Assembly (NCBI GenBank): GCA_963924555.1
Contig: OZ004596.1
Coordinates: forward strand, 5,900,139-5,964,138
Direction: 5' to 3'
Source: Crambe crambe
Taxonomy: Eukaryota > Porifera > Demospongiae > Poecilosclerida > Crambeidae
DNA length: 64,000 bases
Every line of letters starts with the position of its first letter. Positions within the stretch are counted from its first letter, which is position 1. Of this stretch, positions 22,234-35,674 are shown in pieces. The position numbers and the translations under genes were made by a program. The notes under the pieces were generated by a model, which made no database searches, had not been told where the DNA came from, and saw nothing but the letters and a program-made list of their open reading frames with translations.

Positions 22234-25200
22234 TTATCTGGAATTGTCGACATCTAGAGTAGCCTCCCTGCTTTCACTTCTGTTGGAGTTTGATGCAGAG
22301 CAGTTCAATTTTGGAGCAGTCAGAGAAGAATGGTGCACTGTGCCATGAATTTGAGACTCCAATAAACTGGACAGATACGGTTTTCCAGACTTTTCGGTCA
22401 AGTTGGAACTGAATTCCTTAGTGGTATTCTTACTAGGGATACTTGAAGTCAAAAGGTCACTGGGATTCCATGTAGACATATCTTTGTATACAGGAGCCTC
22501 ATGTCTGGAGTTTGCATTGGAATCAGAACTATTGTCTGTCGTACCCAACAGCTTGGAAAGCTCACTGATCCCTCTAGTAGCACTTTCTAAGTGATCCTCC
22601 TCTTCTGGTACAGGTTCTGTTGCAAGGGGGAAACTTAAAGATCTGGTGTACAAAAGCAAAGAAGACTGGGAACTGATGGAAGACGGGTTGTAAGAGGGTA
22701 TGATGGATGCTAAGGATGCAGTCATATCATTTTCTGATGGAGCAGGATCATGGTTGCTGTTTGAGTGCTGTTTTCCTAGCAATGAATCACTTGATGCTAC
22801 CGTCCCCAGTCCACTTCTAACAACACTGCGTGGGAGGTCATCGGAAGCAGATTCTGAAGTTGGCAATCCACTAGTGAATCCATGAGTGCCAACAGAATTG
22901 GAGGAGTTATGAGTTGAAATACTCTTTTTGATGGAAGAACTTGAAGCTATCAATTTGTCCACCTCTCTCTTGTGTTCAAGTTGCTTTTCTCCATCATTTG
23001 AAGTGTCAATGGATGTTGGTGTATGTGTTTGACTACTGTCCAGCGAAGAAGAACTAGATGAACTTTCCTTCTGTGAGCCAAGTGAAATATCTTTCAGAGA
23101 GGATGATGTGAAAGCATCCTTACTGACAGCTATCACCGAGCCAGGAGGTGGTCTTTTCAACTCAGTAGTGGTACTGTAGATGCTGGATGGCTGACCTACA
23201 CTGGTCTTCAAGTTGGAGTGGGAGGTGACTTGAGATGTAGGGGTGGGAGTAGAAGCGGGCTGAGATGCAGCCACAGCTGCCACCAAAGAAGAAAGGAGGT
23301 TAAGGTTTGAAAGATCATCCATACTGGCTGTCATCTGGGCAGTACTTGGTTTGGAATTGGATGCTTTATTACCAATTGTACTGTTCACAGCATTTGAATT
23401 AGTTTTTATAGTATCAGACTTGGCAGACACAGTCTTTTTGACTTTTCCACCACCACCTTTATTCATCACATTCCTAGCAGAGACAGTTTGAGATCCGATT
23501 CCTGAAGTCAAGTGGCCTAGCAGTGTGTCCACAGTTGCTGATACACTGAGCGTTTTGGCCCCTTTTGAGGAAGAAAGACTTGTAACCATTGGCGTTCCAC
23601 TAGCACTAGATTTCGAGGTTTGTGCCATGATATTCCCAAGTATATTCACAGGGGTTTGAGTGAACAATCTCTGGTTAGGGAGAACAGATATGGACTGGGC
23701 ACTGGAGGAGGCTTGTTGTTGAGCTAGCGATGCAAGGATGTTGATGGCTTGGTTAACATCAATATAGGCAGTAGGGGTCCCACTACTGTTGCTGGCATTA
23801 CTATTGGAGCCTGTCATGGCTATAGTCACAGTGTCTTTGGATTGAGAGCAGGAGAGGGATGAAGCTGTGAATGGTGTGGTGACACCAGAAGAGGAAGATT
23901 TAGAGTATGAGTGATGAGAGGTGTGGTGGTGTTGATGATTGTGAGGAGAGAGAGGGTTTGAAGGGGACGATGATGATGAAGACCCCAAGATAGAACTCCG
24001 AGGAAGTTCAGCAGGAGGAGCAGCAACAGCTACATTCACGAGAGCCTCGAATGCTGAAGTGGAGGAGGTGCTAGTGGAAGCAGTGTTGTTATTGGTATTG
24101 GTGGTGGTGGTGCTACCATTACTGGTGCCACCAGAATGGAAAGCGATCATTGATTTCAGAGAAGGACTTCCAGACGATTCTACCTTATGTCTGGAGTAAG
24201 ATGCTGGTGGTATGAGACTCATGTTGCCACGGTTCACTGTGCGTCCGCTGGAATGTATTGACATACGAGCCAGAGTGGAGCCAGCACGCTGCACATGAAG
24301 GGGCATCTTGGGACGGTCAGAAGGTGCAGATCTTGCTCGACCTCTTAGAGGGGGCACTTTCATCTCTGTGAGTAGGACATTTGGACTGGTACCAGCAGGA
24401 CTCAGGAGCGTTGGTGCAAGTTTGCTGGTGGTACTGCTGGTTCCTTTCCTCTGACTGTTAGGTGGTCTACCCCTGGGGGCTCTGACAGGCGAGGGGAGCT
24501 TATTAGAACCAGCACTTCTTGAGAGAGTTGGTGAGACCACTGCCGCTGCAGCTGCTATCAGAGATAGACCGGAAGTCCCTTGCAGCTCCATGTTGTTCAC
24601 CAACGAACTAGGAGGAAGTGCATAGGTGTGGTCATGAAGTGCTACTTCAGGAGGGACAATGTTATTTAAAGCCTCTGCTGCTGAAATGAATAAATCTAAT
24701 GCTTCTTCTGACGTTCGTCTGTAACCATCACTACTACATGAAGCTTTGTGTTTCTTCCCTCGTGAGGACTTGGATTGTGAAGATAAGACAATACCAGAAT
24801 TAGAGGAGCCTTCCTCGGCACAGGAGTCTGTAATTGTGCTTTCACTGCCAGAGTCCTCTGAGTTTGATTCTGTTTCGTAACCACTGACTGTATTCTCACT
24901 GTCCACTTCTTCTGAACCTTGGTGGAGAGGGGATGGCTTATTCCGGCTCTTCTGCTGAGGTTTTCGTTTTGTTTCCACCATGACCGGTGCAACAGATTTA
25001 CGACTCTCAGCCTTCCGTCTCAGCTTTTCGGCATTCTAAGGAGAGATAGAGAACACTATATGAAATGAGGAGGGAGAGAAAAATAGTCGTACCTTCATAG
25101 AGCTGTGTTCAGCCAAGGCCATAGAGAGCTCTAATTGTTTATCAGTACAGTACTTATCGTAGAATTGCTTGCATTGGGTTGCAGTCTTGCGACCACCCAC

Positions 25201-28200
25201 TTCCCGGTAGATCTTACCCCATGCTCGACCATATTTTCTCAAACCATCCTTTAAACTGGCAATATCCTCTGAAGACCAATCACCAAACTCTGGATAAAGA
25301 ATATACATGATCCAGTTTTCAAATTACATTGAAAAAGGCAAATTAACCTGGCTGCTCTCGTTCTTCATCAGGTGAGAGAATTTCTTCCATTTTTAGTTTA
25401 GTAGAAGCAAACAAGGAAATTGGAGGGGGAGGGAGGGAGAAAGGAGAAAGAATAGGATTAGAGAATTCAGATGGTTTTATAAACGGCTTCCTCCTCTTGA
25501 GATTAGCCTTGCGAACCAGATGTTTGAACTTTTCTCTCTTCTTGGAGAGGTAGTAGTACTGCACACAGTCAGCAGGACTCTGAAAAAAGCAAAAATGGAT
25601 GCTCTACTTCTCACACAAATAAAGGTATTGACTTACTTTATTAGGTAGATATGATGCTATGACTTCAAAGTTCTTCGGATAGAACATGAATCTGAAAGGG
25701 AGCAGTTTATCATAAAGTCTTGGGAAATCAACTATTGTTATAAGCACTGACTTGTCCCTAAAGATTGCCTTTTCTTCATCACTCCATACACTGATGAAAC
25801 GAGAGTCACGATGGAGGGCCATTGGATCACTGATCAGACAGTTTGTGTTTAAAAATCTGACCCTCTGATCTCTCTCCTCTAACAGCATCGGAGGGATGAC
25901 AGCATGTGTCCTCCGGTAACGAACAGGTGCTTCCTCTTGCTCACTGAGTTCGCACATGATTTCCTTGAGTTCAGCATCACTTCGGACAATTCCATAGCCC
26001 CTCTGATCCACCCTATGTCCAATAAGAAGTGTCAAAAATCGATACAGGACCAAGGAAGGTATCAGTTTACCTGGTAAGCCTTTCTTGTTGCTCACGTCTT
26101 GCCTTCAGCTCAGGAAAACACCGCTCAAAGAGCTCCCTATTTTTCTGATCACGCAACCTGTGTGTTGGACAGTGAGCTCATAACACAACAATATTCCCTT
26201 GCTATGAGATAGCTCACTTTTTCTTAGGGTTTGTTTCTGTGCGTTCTACACTCTTTTCCCACTTGGTCATTTGTGAGTCATACTCTTCACACAGTGATAA
26301 TTCCTGGAGTGGTTGGTTGATCAAAAATCATGACTACGTATGTCAAGCAAGGGATGTACTGGGCAGACATGCCATGTCACAAGCAGGCACATGTATGGAG
26401 GAATGTAAGTTCATGCAGCCAACATGGAATAATACTCATAAGGCATCTCAGATAAAGGTTACTTTTCATGCTCCATTTCAAACGAAAGATGGTTTATTTA
26501 GAATTGATCATCACTGATGCCTCTCTGATAAAACAGTGGCACTGAACCCTATTTAAAAATGAAAGTTTTTCCAAGGAGAACACACCTTCTCATATTTCTT
26601 CAACTTTCTCTGCTTGATATACTCTATGAGCTTGGGACGAAACTTTTGGTGACTGCAGGAAATAGATTGCATTTATACTGAGTCTACTGAGTGGTGTTAC
26701 TATTATCTGAACACCCTCTTTCCTTTTAGTAAGTACACTTGGCAATAAGGAAATATTATATACTGATAGCTTTACACTGACTCACCTGAGGAGGTTATCA
26801 CAGTAATGAGGTGCTTCACAAGGCTGGTGGTAGAGAGTCTATAAAATAGAGTTTAGATATTCATGAAAAACCTACTCTGTCTTACAGCAAAATCTGGTTT
26901 TGCAAATACCCATCTACCTCCATTTCATCTTTATAGTGCTGGTAGCCAGTTGTATATAGATAAGTTTACAGTCACTTACCGTCAAGCCTGGCAGCGGAGG
27001 GAAGTTGAGTGATGAGAGAATGCTCTGAGCAGATCGTGCTTTTCCCTAAACAATAAAACATGTATGATGTCGACTGATCATGAACACACAGTTAAGAGTT
27101 TGTGTTCAGTACATGAGAGTTCTATTTTTAGGCAGTGGGTTATGACCAACTTACTCTATTCTCTGAATAAATGATATCCATTTGTGATTTCTTGGGAGAA
27201 ATGGAGGTGGAAGGGGAGGGGCTTGGGAGAGGAGAGTCCTCCCCTGCTCCAGCAACTGCAGATGCCTGCTCGGAAGAAGGGGTGACAGGAGAGGGGAGGG
27301 AGAACGTACTAGAGCGTGGCGTACTGGCCATTGCTTTTGCAGTCTCCTCCAATTCAGCCTGCATAAACAATTCTACCATGATGACACCAATACAATAAAA
27401 TCATAATTTATCTTGAATGCCATTTCAACAGTATCTCAGTAAGGTTAAGTATTTTCATTACAGCACAGTTCAAACGAAAGATGGTATGATTTGAAATCAT
27501 CATAGATACTACAATATTTGAATTGGCATGATGAATCACAAACATATCCATACCTGTCTCTTCTGAAGGGCAGAGATTTGGGTCTCAGTAGCGGCAATGT
27601 CCCTGTCTACCTTTTCCATCATTAGCAGCAATTCTTCTTTACTGGGCATTGGGACAGTAGAAGTCCTGGGGGAGTCCCGTCTGACTCCAATGGCAGTTTC
27701 CATGGGGGAACCCAAAGGGACGGGAGTGGGGGAATTAGAGGACTTCTTATCGTCTTCATCTCGTAAAAGGGAGTCATCATCGTCACTGTCTATGTCCTCC
27801 AAATGATAAGTAATCAATCCTCCTCCAGATACCTGAAGAAAAAACTACTTGCTTAAAATCACACTAGTCAAAGTAACATGAGCAGCTCAATCTTCACTTT
27901 GGTATTCATCAAGTTTACCACAGATTAATAGACCTGCCGGGCTGCTCAATAACATGATGAAATTCTATACCACCCACTACACAGTAAGTTAGCATGTACA
28001 TAAGTACACTATCTACTCACATGGGGCGGACTCATCGCTGGTGACTGGCTACCACTTGTCCTAGTCGAACTTGCCAAAGAATCTGCACTGTTGGGAGTAT
28101 CCGAATGCCCTGCAACCTTCCGGGTCACATCCACCATCAGACGAGGGCGCTTGATAGGGGTCTCCTCCTCAGGAGTGTTATCAGAGAAGTTGGGATGATA

Positions 28201-28901
28201 GTGGCTGTTTGAGTGATGGTGGTGGGACATGGAACGGTGCTGGTTATGATGGTGTGAGGAGTGACGATTTCGGGAGTCTGGTTTTGACTTTGAATAAAAT
28301 CCTGACGAGGTAAATGAGTGGGTGTGGTCTACCAAGGATACTGCACTCCCTGCTGTGTCATGAGAGTAGCGGTTGTGTGAACGATAGTGTTGGGGGTCAC
28401 TGGGAGCACAAAGATAATGTGTCCATTATGAGAGATGGTCATCTATTCTGATCATGTGTGGCAATCTATACTTACTTATCTCTATCCCCTTCTCTAATAC
28501 TGTGGTTATAATGTTTGCTGCCATGAAACTCTGAAAGCATGGAGGGCCTCTTACGACTGAACCTGCTGTTTCCAGAGGAATGAGACACTTCCCGCTCCCT
28601 AAGACTGATAGAGAAGAAAGGTTCAGGCCTCACATCTAGATGAATAACTAGTAAATCTAGAAGTTAGGTCAATTCACTAATGCTAGGTTCTATTCAAACC
28701 TCACTGAACCAGAAAGCTTACTGTCATGACTTAAATACCAGTTACTACAATGCTGACACGAAACTGCCAAAACCAGCTCACACTGATAGTCACATGGATA
28801 TCTCAACAAACACTTCACCTATTTACAAGGCAATACACACTCAGTACTGACCTGGAATCACGCCTAATGGTGTCGGCATCTATTCTCCGGCTAGACTTCA
28901 T
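22234..28901 (-). CDS. NCOR1: NCoR/SMRT-family nuclear receptor co-repressor
   Basis: About a dozen exons. Start ATG 28901 (MKSSRRIDADTIRRDSR). Next comes RKRPSMLSEFHGSKH (human RRPSLLSEFHP), then KRPRLMVDVTRKV. The exon at about 27553-27832 has SKEELLLMMEKVDRDIAATE (the GPS2-binding coiled coil; human SKEELIQSMDRVDREIAKVE), followed by DIIYSENR. The DAD/SANT1 region has HAVIPPMLLEERDQRVRFLN, FISVWSDEEKAIFRDK, KNFEVIASYLPNK, and CVQYYYLSKKREKFK. SANT2 lies in exon 25093..25289 (DWSSEDIASLKDGLRKYGRA, TATQCKQFYDKYC). The last exon (25035..22234) encodes about 930 Ser/Thr/Asn-rich residues with one LASII sequence that fits the CoRNR box. Family role: scaffold for HDAC3/TBL1/GPS2 repression. Symbol given by homology; it pre-dates the NCOR1/NCOR2 split. 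Confidence 0.92.
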
Positions 28902-28999
28902 CCTATAACGAGGAATAGAGAAGAGAACCGCGCATGTTTGTCCGATAAAGCCGAAAAGGTTCACCTCATTTGGAGGCCATTTTGATGATTTGAAAATGG

Positions 29000-29096
29000 C
29001 ACGTGAGGTCATGTGATTTATGTCAAAGGTGAAAGTGCAAAGTGCAAGCGCAAAAAGCGCCCGCGATCATGACGTCATATAATAATGATGCGCGCG
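29000..29096. promoter_or_regulatory. NCoR upstream region: CACGTG, TGACGTCA and GCGCGC
   Basis: About 100-195 bp upstream of the NCoR ATG lie CACGTG (29000-29005, in CACGTGAGGTCA), a palindromic CRE TGACGTCA (29070-29077) and CGCGCG (about 29091-29096). All three elements recur in other promoters of this window. Confidence 0.5.
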
Positions 29097-29225
29097 AAAT
29101 TCGAAACGTGAAGATAACTGACTGTTTATCAGAAACGGATGAAACATGTAATTCATGATTATGCATAACACAAAAATCACAACTGAAACTGAAAAGAAAG
29201 AAATTGTTTCAAAAAAAAAAAGAAG

Positions 29226-32200
29226 TTATTTGACCCATGGTGCAGCCATAATGCCAGGCTGGAAAGGGTTATTAATCACACAACTGTTCATGATGGGGAC
29301 AGGGGTCACCCACGACCCCACAGCTGAAGGTCCTTGTACCACAGCAGCATTACTCTGACCCCCCATTGCTACATGAGCCAGCTGGGCCTGCGGTGGCAGA
29401 GGGACTCCGCTCATGACCTGAACTCCTCCCCCTGGATTCAGACCAATCAGAGAGCTAGACATGGTCATAACCGGCTTCACCATGGGGATCCCACCACTCA
29501 ACTGGACGTGGGTTGGAACAGGAAGCATAGACTGCTGCATCCTGAGTTGGAGCTCTTGCACTGAGGAGTAAGGAATGGCCAAATATCCAGGAGGAAGACC
29601 AGGTCCAGGAGCTGCATTACTAGGGGGAAGGTTATATTGCATGAGAAGGTGGGGGTGGGGCATGGGAGGAGTGTTAGTGACAGCTGTGGACGTTGTTTGT
29701 TGCTGCTGCAGGGGAGGTTTGGAAGAGGTGGAGGAGGTGATGAGTGAGAGGGACGAGGGGGCTATGGGTGGACAAGGAGGGGTGTGGTGATTCTGAGAAA
29801 GCAGTGGATTGGTAGCGGGTGAGGAGAAGGAAGAGTTTGAGGACGTCTGATAAATGGGAAATGAAGAGCCACCATTCTGGGGGAAAAAGGTTATTATAAT
29901 ACACACTATTATAGTATTGATTGACAAACCTGGTGTTGCTTATGGTGCTGTATTTGATTAGCAATGCGGATATGTGCTGTACACCACTTGAAATCACTTC
30001 TGGCCGTCTCTGCATGCACGTTCTGATGGGAAGATGGCTTCTGTGGACAAAAGCAAGCATGGGGTAAAGACACTTCTCAACCACTATTGTGTTAATTAAT
30101 ACCTGAACAGTTTCTGTGACAGGTTGTGGATGAGCAATCTGAGAAGATGGCATAGCTGAAATCCTGACTGCTTGCTGTTGTTGTTGCTGCTGCTGCTGCT
30201 GCTGATGCAGCAAAGATTGCTCTTGAAGAAATCTGTAATTCAGACCTTGTTGGAGCTGACTCAGCATTGCTATCAAGAATAGCCATACATAATTATAAGG
30301 ATTAATCTACTACCATAAGTTTGAAAGTGGTGATTGAAATTTGGCTTGGTTACATGGGTACTGCTTGACGTACTTGGGTCATGCATCAATCCAACTGCAT
30401 GAGTGGATGGGATAGCAGTGGGAGCTATGGAGATGAACTGGCCACTCCCTCTGTACTGGACACCATTTGAAGAGGAGGAGGAGGAAGACATTGAGGAAGA
30501 GGTGATGATGGTGGAGTGTGATGAATGAGAACTGTTCAGAGAGTTCTGGACAGGAGGGAGTGCTGAAAGTCTGTTCTGAGTAGAGATGTCCATGTCACTG
30601 CAAGGAAAAGGTGAGAGAAAGTGACCATTCCTGCCACTACACATATGGAAAAGGGTCATAGGTCAAAAGCAATTTCATAGCCTATCATGTATCAAGAAGC
30701 TTTACAGAACCCCACATCCTTGTTTGTGTCTATCATAGGTAGGTAGTTATGCACAATTCTGTCATGATCACATTCTCAGGTTACTAATAACTACTATGCT
30801 AGCTGCTTCTATGTGCATGTTTCCAGGTGCGCACACACAGCTAGAGGTGAATACTCTATACTAATAAAATATAGGGTAACCACCCCCTTATCCATTAATT
30901 AGGGAACCACCCCCTTATCAAAGAGTGAAAACCATTAAAGTCTGCTGGTCACAACCCTACCTACCTTATACAACTTGATAATAGCATGGCACACATATTA
31001 ATGGACAGGGGGGTGGCTATAATGGACAGCTTTATTTACTTACTTCTTTTCACAAGCTGGTGGGCTGCATAATGTTGAGGTTACAGCTGGACTGCCATTG
31101 GTTGGACTCTGGCCACAGCTCTCTGAAGTAGCCATGTCACTGCCAGTAGAGTCGTTCTGGTGTTGCATTCGCCGCTTCTTACTGGATAACCGCCTAAAAT
31201 ACAAATGAAAATGCTATGAACAATTTTTTTTTTAAATTAATTTTCAAGGAGAGCTACTCTCAAGGAAGTGATCACATTCCTTGTGAGTTCTGACTCCAGC
31301 ATGTGGTTTAAACCCCCTGCCTCTAGGGCATCCTATGAACACAATCATGATTCCTCCTCCCTACTACTGCAGTGTCATGACCAATCCCATACTAGATCCC
31401 AGTGTCCTATCCCAGATCCTAAGCCTAATCCCATCCCAGGATTCCTAACTGAATTCCATACCAGATCTCACTGAATACCTCCACTTATGGGAGATATTTT
31501 TAGTTGGAGTTTTATTGGAGTGCACACCATCAAAAGGGTTCTCATTATAACCTCATTACGTAATTACAATACGTGTAATCACGATATATCCTCCATCAAA
31601 AACAACTGACAGGCCTTTTAAGGGGTTTTGTCCAGCCAAAAAATTCAACACATCACACAAACCGAGAATTCACTCCAGTAGAGCAGATCTGCCCACCTAT
31701 CACCACAATTTAGCAGGGAACCCACTGGAGTGTGGCCGGGGAAAAAAAAATGAACTTGGCAATGTTGGCAAGGAGGCAGAAGCTGGGCCATTCAAGCCCA
31801 TAGCCACAGTGGGGCACTGACCAAGAAGAGGGGGTTGACAACACTTGAAGACTGAACATTGAAGCCTATTCAACCAGCATGTCACCATGGTCAGGGCTGC
31901 AACCCAAGAAGGTGGGAAGTGATGCAATAACTGCTGTGTAACACACTCTCAAAAGAATAGAGGGAGTCAGGCATTCAAATGGTAAACTGAGTCAGTGTTG
32001 AATGTTGCCTTGCTATACAGAGCCTAGTATGTGCAGCAAACGTGTCAGCACTTATCATTGTCTCTACAGTGGAAGGTATGGTTAAGGAGATACGCTACCT
32101 GCCATTCAGTTGAATAGATGGATGATTTAGGTCCTTAAAGGACACTGTAGTCTATAGAGTGGGGTGGTTTGTACAAGAGAATTAACAGTTCTATAAAGCA

Positions 32201-32860
32201 CACACCGTGACTTTATGCCATCTACGTACAATGCTCTGCTTTGCCAAGAGAGATGACTCCTCTCCTTGTTGAAGCTATCCTGGGCACAATCAAGCCATTA
32301 TGTCCGCTGTAATTGAGGACAAATTGAGCTAACAGTGAAGGGGAGTGAGACACCATTAGTGAAGGGGAGTGAGACACCATTAGTGAAGGCCGCTAATTAA
32401 CTTTTACAATTTATTGACCATTCTCCTTTGCTAATGACATCCACATTTTCTTCACTCTCAGCATTTCATAGATAGAAACCTGTTTGGTATGACAATCTAT
32501 GTATCTACAGAGGCCAGTTCTGGACAATAAGGACTTCTCTATATAACGAGACCACCTTTGACTGGGAATAGGTAGTCATATACACATGTTTCCAAGTCTA
32601 AATTTCCTTTTGAGACTGTCCTGAGGTTGGCAGGCCATTACTGTAAACATGCTGATGAAGAGTGCAGCTGCAAGTCTTCCTGCAGTACGTACCTTTTAGC
32701 AATGACACTTGTTGTAGTGAAGTCTGTGTTGGCTATGATAGACTCCTTGGGGACTTCAACCATTGAAGGCATGGTAACCACAGGTTGCCAAGCACTGCTT
32801 CTATTACCAGGGTACATCATTGCACCAGACCCCAAAGGCTGCAGGAGGGGGGGGGGGGGG

Positions 32861-32936
<76 letters not shown>

Positions 32937-33343
32937 TCATGAATAGTTGTGGACAGAACTAGCACACACAAATGGGGTATTCATAGACATACTTTTGGTC
33001 TTAACACGCAAACAGATGTGTTCTGGTCGAACCTAATAGGATTGGGCTTCAACTCTACTCTGTGTGGGAGAGCAACTTACCAGATTGCATTTTAACAGAT
33101 CCCGTCTAAGGTCACCATTAAGTAAATGGATATGTGAGCAAAGAAAGGTAAGGGGAACAAGTTTAATGTCTGAACTCTCTCCTGCTAACAATATGCTAGA
33201 CATGGACAGATGTTAGGGGTTAAGGCATAAGGGCATCACACATCTATTTACTCCTCCATACCATATTCAAATACTTAAAGAGCAGCTGCAATGGGCATGT
33301 GCCCAAGAGTATTACGTACAAGGATACAAGGTCCTACATGTGT

Positions 33344-33378
<35 letters not shown>

Positions 33379-35655
33379 CAATATTAAAGCTGGTTTAAGT
33401 TGAGTGTTTATCACTTGCTCCATGGGGCCATAGTTAGCATACCAGGCAGTTAGTTCCAAGTCTACACAGATTAAGGAAGGCACCATCAGATTATATCAGG
33501 ACTATACTAGCTGGCAGAGACACACTATAGTGTGAAATCACATCAAAAGAAAATGGATTACAGTGGAACCCTTCTGAAATGCTCATCATCCACACACTTT
33601 TACTACATCCCATTGCAAAATATGCACATGATAAAGTAACTCAGTCCAAATATCAACCCATAACATATGGTTAGAGAGAGATAAGTCAATTTCAAGTACT
33701 GAATGAGACTTTATAATTCTCAGTAAACCCAGTCTCATACTATAGCACATGAAAATGAAACCATGGGAACTAGCTCCAGGTGGATGAGCTGGCTATTACA
33801 TCATCACAGAACAGTCAGAAGATGTTGATAAATAGATAACGAGGTTTCCTTTATGGTGAAGATCACTGGCCAGCCACACTGAAACCTTTCACATATCTTG
33901 CATAACCCAGTAATCAAGTTAAATCTAGCTAGTGAACCAACATAACCAAGCAACCCCACAAAGTGTACCGCTTCGCCCCAAGAGAGTGAAATTGTAAACT
34001 TTGGCCCTTATTGGCAGCTGTCCCCAAGCATTTCAGCTGCCGCTTATTGGATGACGTGTAGTAGTAGGTAACAAGAGAGAAGGCTTGGTGACTACTACCT
34101 TGGCTTCAACCCAGAAATTAAAAACTTGATCCTATAAGAGCATGAAATTTTTGTGGAGCAAATGATTTCTTTTCCAGAGGCCACGAAAAATTTCCCCTTA
34201 ATTTTTTTTTGCCATTCCAGTGTAAGCTAATACCATTCCAGCATAAACTTTGACCCTTGATGGCCAGACGATACATGCTGGTCCAGTGTAACCTTTGATC
34301 CTTGATGGCCCGGACACCAAAGCTGTATTCCTTGGGCACAATGAATTGTTTAGACATGCCTACACGATGCATAGGAATTCTATATATGTAGGACACAATA
34401 ATATTGCATCCTATAGGACATGATAAGTAACTTGATTTACTAGGACAGAAATCTAGAAACAATCATTAACTTGGCTCCTACTTGGCTTGGCAATCACACA
34501 CAAGACATAATTTACTACAAATATCCATTACTGGATACAGATAAGTAGGGAAAGATAAGACTGGTAGGGTGTTTACTTTCCTGGTTGTTGTGCTACTAGA
34601 ATAGCAGTAGCAACCCCCACGGGCTCCAGATTAACCAGCTACAAAACTATTCCACATTTAACAAGCCATTCCACGCATGGAACTTAGTTACTACACACAC
34701 ACACACACACATTATCTACACAAGAGGAATGAAGTTGGTAATCAGATGCTTCACAAACCAATCACCTGCTCACTCACTCACAGAGAGATCACTAATGCAA
34801 CTCTCACCACATGCACTTACCAGGGCAATTACAACATAATGTAGAAGCAATACAACAGACTCTTTCAGTTGCTAATTGCATTTTCATACAACTGCTTGTA
34901 ATCTTGTGTGTAGTGCATACAACTCAGCTTGCATGGCGCTAGGCCAGGGTGGCTTCAAGGTCATGTGATTCATAAATACTAGTAAATCACCATATTTATC
35001 AAAACTAACCCTTAGACTCGACTTATACAATTTCTTAACACGCAAGACAAGGTAGTAATTACATCATTAATTGCCCCTTTAAACAAAGATCTGTTGCTGT
35101 TATCAGCAGGAACGAAAAGTCTGAGAGAAAGCTGTTGATACCTTAGCCTAGTCAGTTCACTCACACCAACCATATCGGTCTTTCAGACTAAACTGTTCAT
35201 TGGGGACTGATAGTCTCCCAAACAGGCAAAGACTCACGCAACAGAGTTGCACAACAAGTCACTTAGGGCAGGAAGAGGCTGGGACCAAGATTAGACCATA
35301 TTAGACATGGAGCCAACTTGATATCAAGTCGACAGACATGGAAAGGAAAACAGTGTGCGAAATATTGAAATCTCTTCCATTGCAAGGTTGAGTTAGGTCA
35401 AAAGCCATAACATGGTTCATTTTAATTTTTGGTAAACAGCAACAGAAGCTGTTGCAATATATCATTAGCACCATTGCTGGAAGTCCTCCCAATACACTAA
35501 TTTCCACACTACTCTATGGAAATAGCATCCACAGTGTGGAAATTTATGTGCTTTTCATTAAGGAATACTAATTAGCGGCTAACCCTCTAATTAAGATGAC
35601 CTATTACCTGAATATGAGTGGCCAGTAGAGGTTGATGGGTAGTAGCCATCTCCAT
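29226..35655 (-). CDS. Gln/Ser-rich nuclear-type protein, long first introns, alternative 5' exons
   Basis: Exons (minus): 35655..35608 (MEMATTHQPLLATHIQ), 32838..32693 (PLGSGAMMYPGNRSSAW...TTTSVIAKR), about 31194-31041 (RLSSKKRRMQHQNDSTGSD, likely nuclear localisation signal), about 30600-30310 (Ser-rich), about 30269-30105 (a run of about 12 Gln from a CAG/CAA tract near 30170-30200), about 30041-29932 (DFKWCTAHIRIANQIQHHKQ), and about 29880-29226 (Pro/Gln/Ser-rich, ending FQPGIMAAPWVK). Phases of the first three exons close. An alternative upstream exon is 38970..38740. The composition and the KR cluster suggest a transcriptional cofactor; I do not recognise the family. The acceptor of the exon at 32838 uses a microsatellite as polypyrimidine tract. 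Confidence 0.6.
32845..32934. repeat. (G)n(GA)n compound microsatellite at a splice acceptor
   Basis: About 17 G followed by about 35 GA units. On the minus (sense) strand it reads (CT)n-C17-TCCTGCAG, ending in the acceptor of the exon that starts at 32838. Confidence 0.95.
32939..35607. other. Long intron of the Gln/Ser-rich gene
   Basis: AT-rich DNA with a (CT)n run at about 33348-33378 and a short CA run near 34690. No coding exon with homology was seen on either strand. Confidence 0.4.
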
Positions 35656-35674
35656 AGAAACACCCCTCAGACAA

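Noticed and set aside
22403-22885. Plus-strand ORFs opposite the NCoR last exon
   Set aside because: Shadows of the Ser/Thr-rich minus-strand coding exon.
31380-31480. Possible short tandem repeat (ATCCCA/CCTAATCCC-like words)
   Set aside because: Irregular and without a constant unit; not a telomeric or CRISPR-like array.
32627-32962. ORF with a long Arg-Glu repeat
   Set aside because: Translation of the GA microsatellite; the minus-strand exon at 32693-32838 explains the conserved part.
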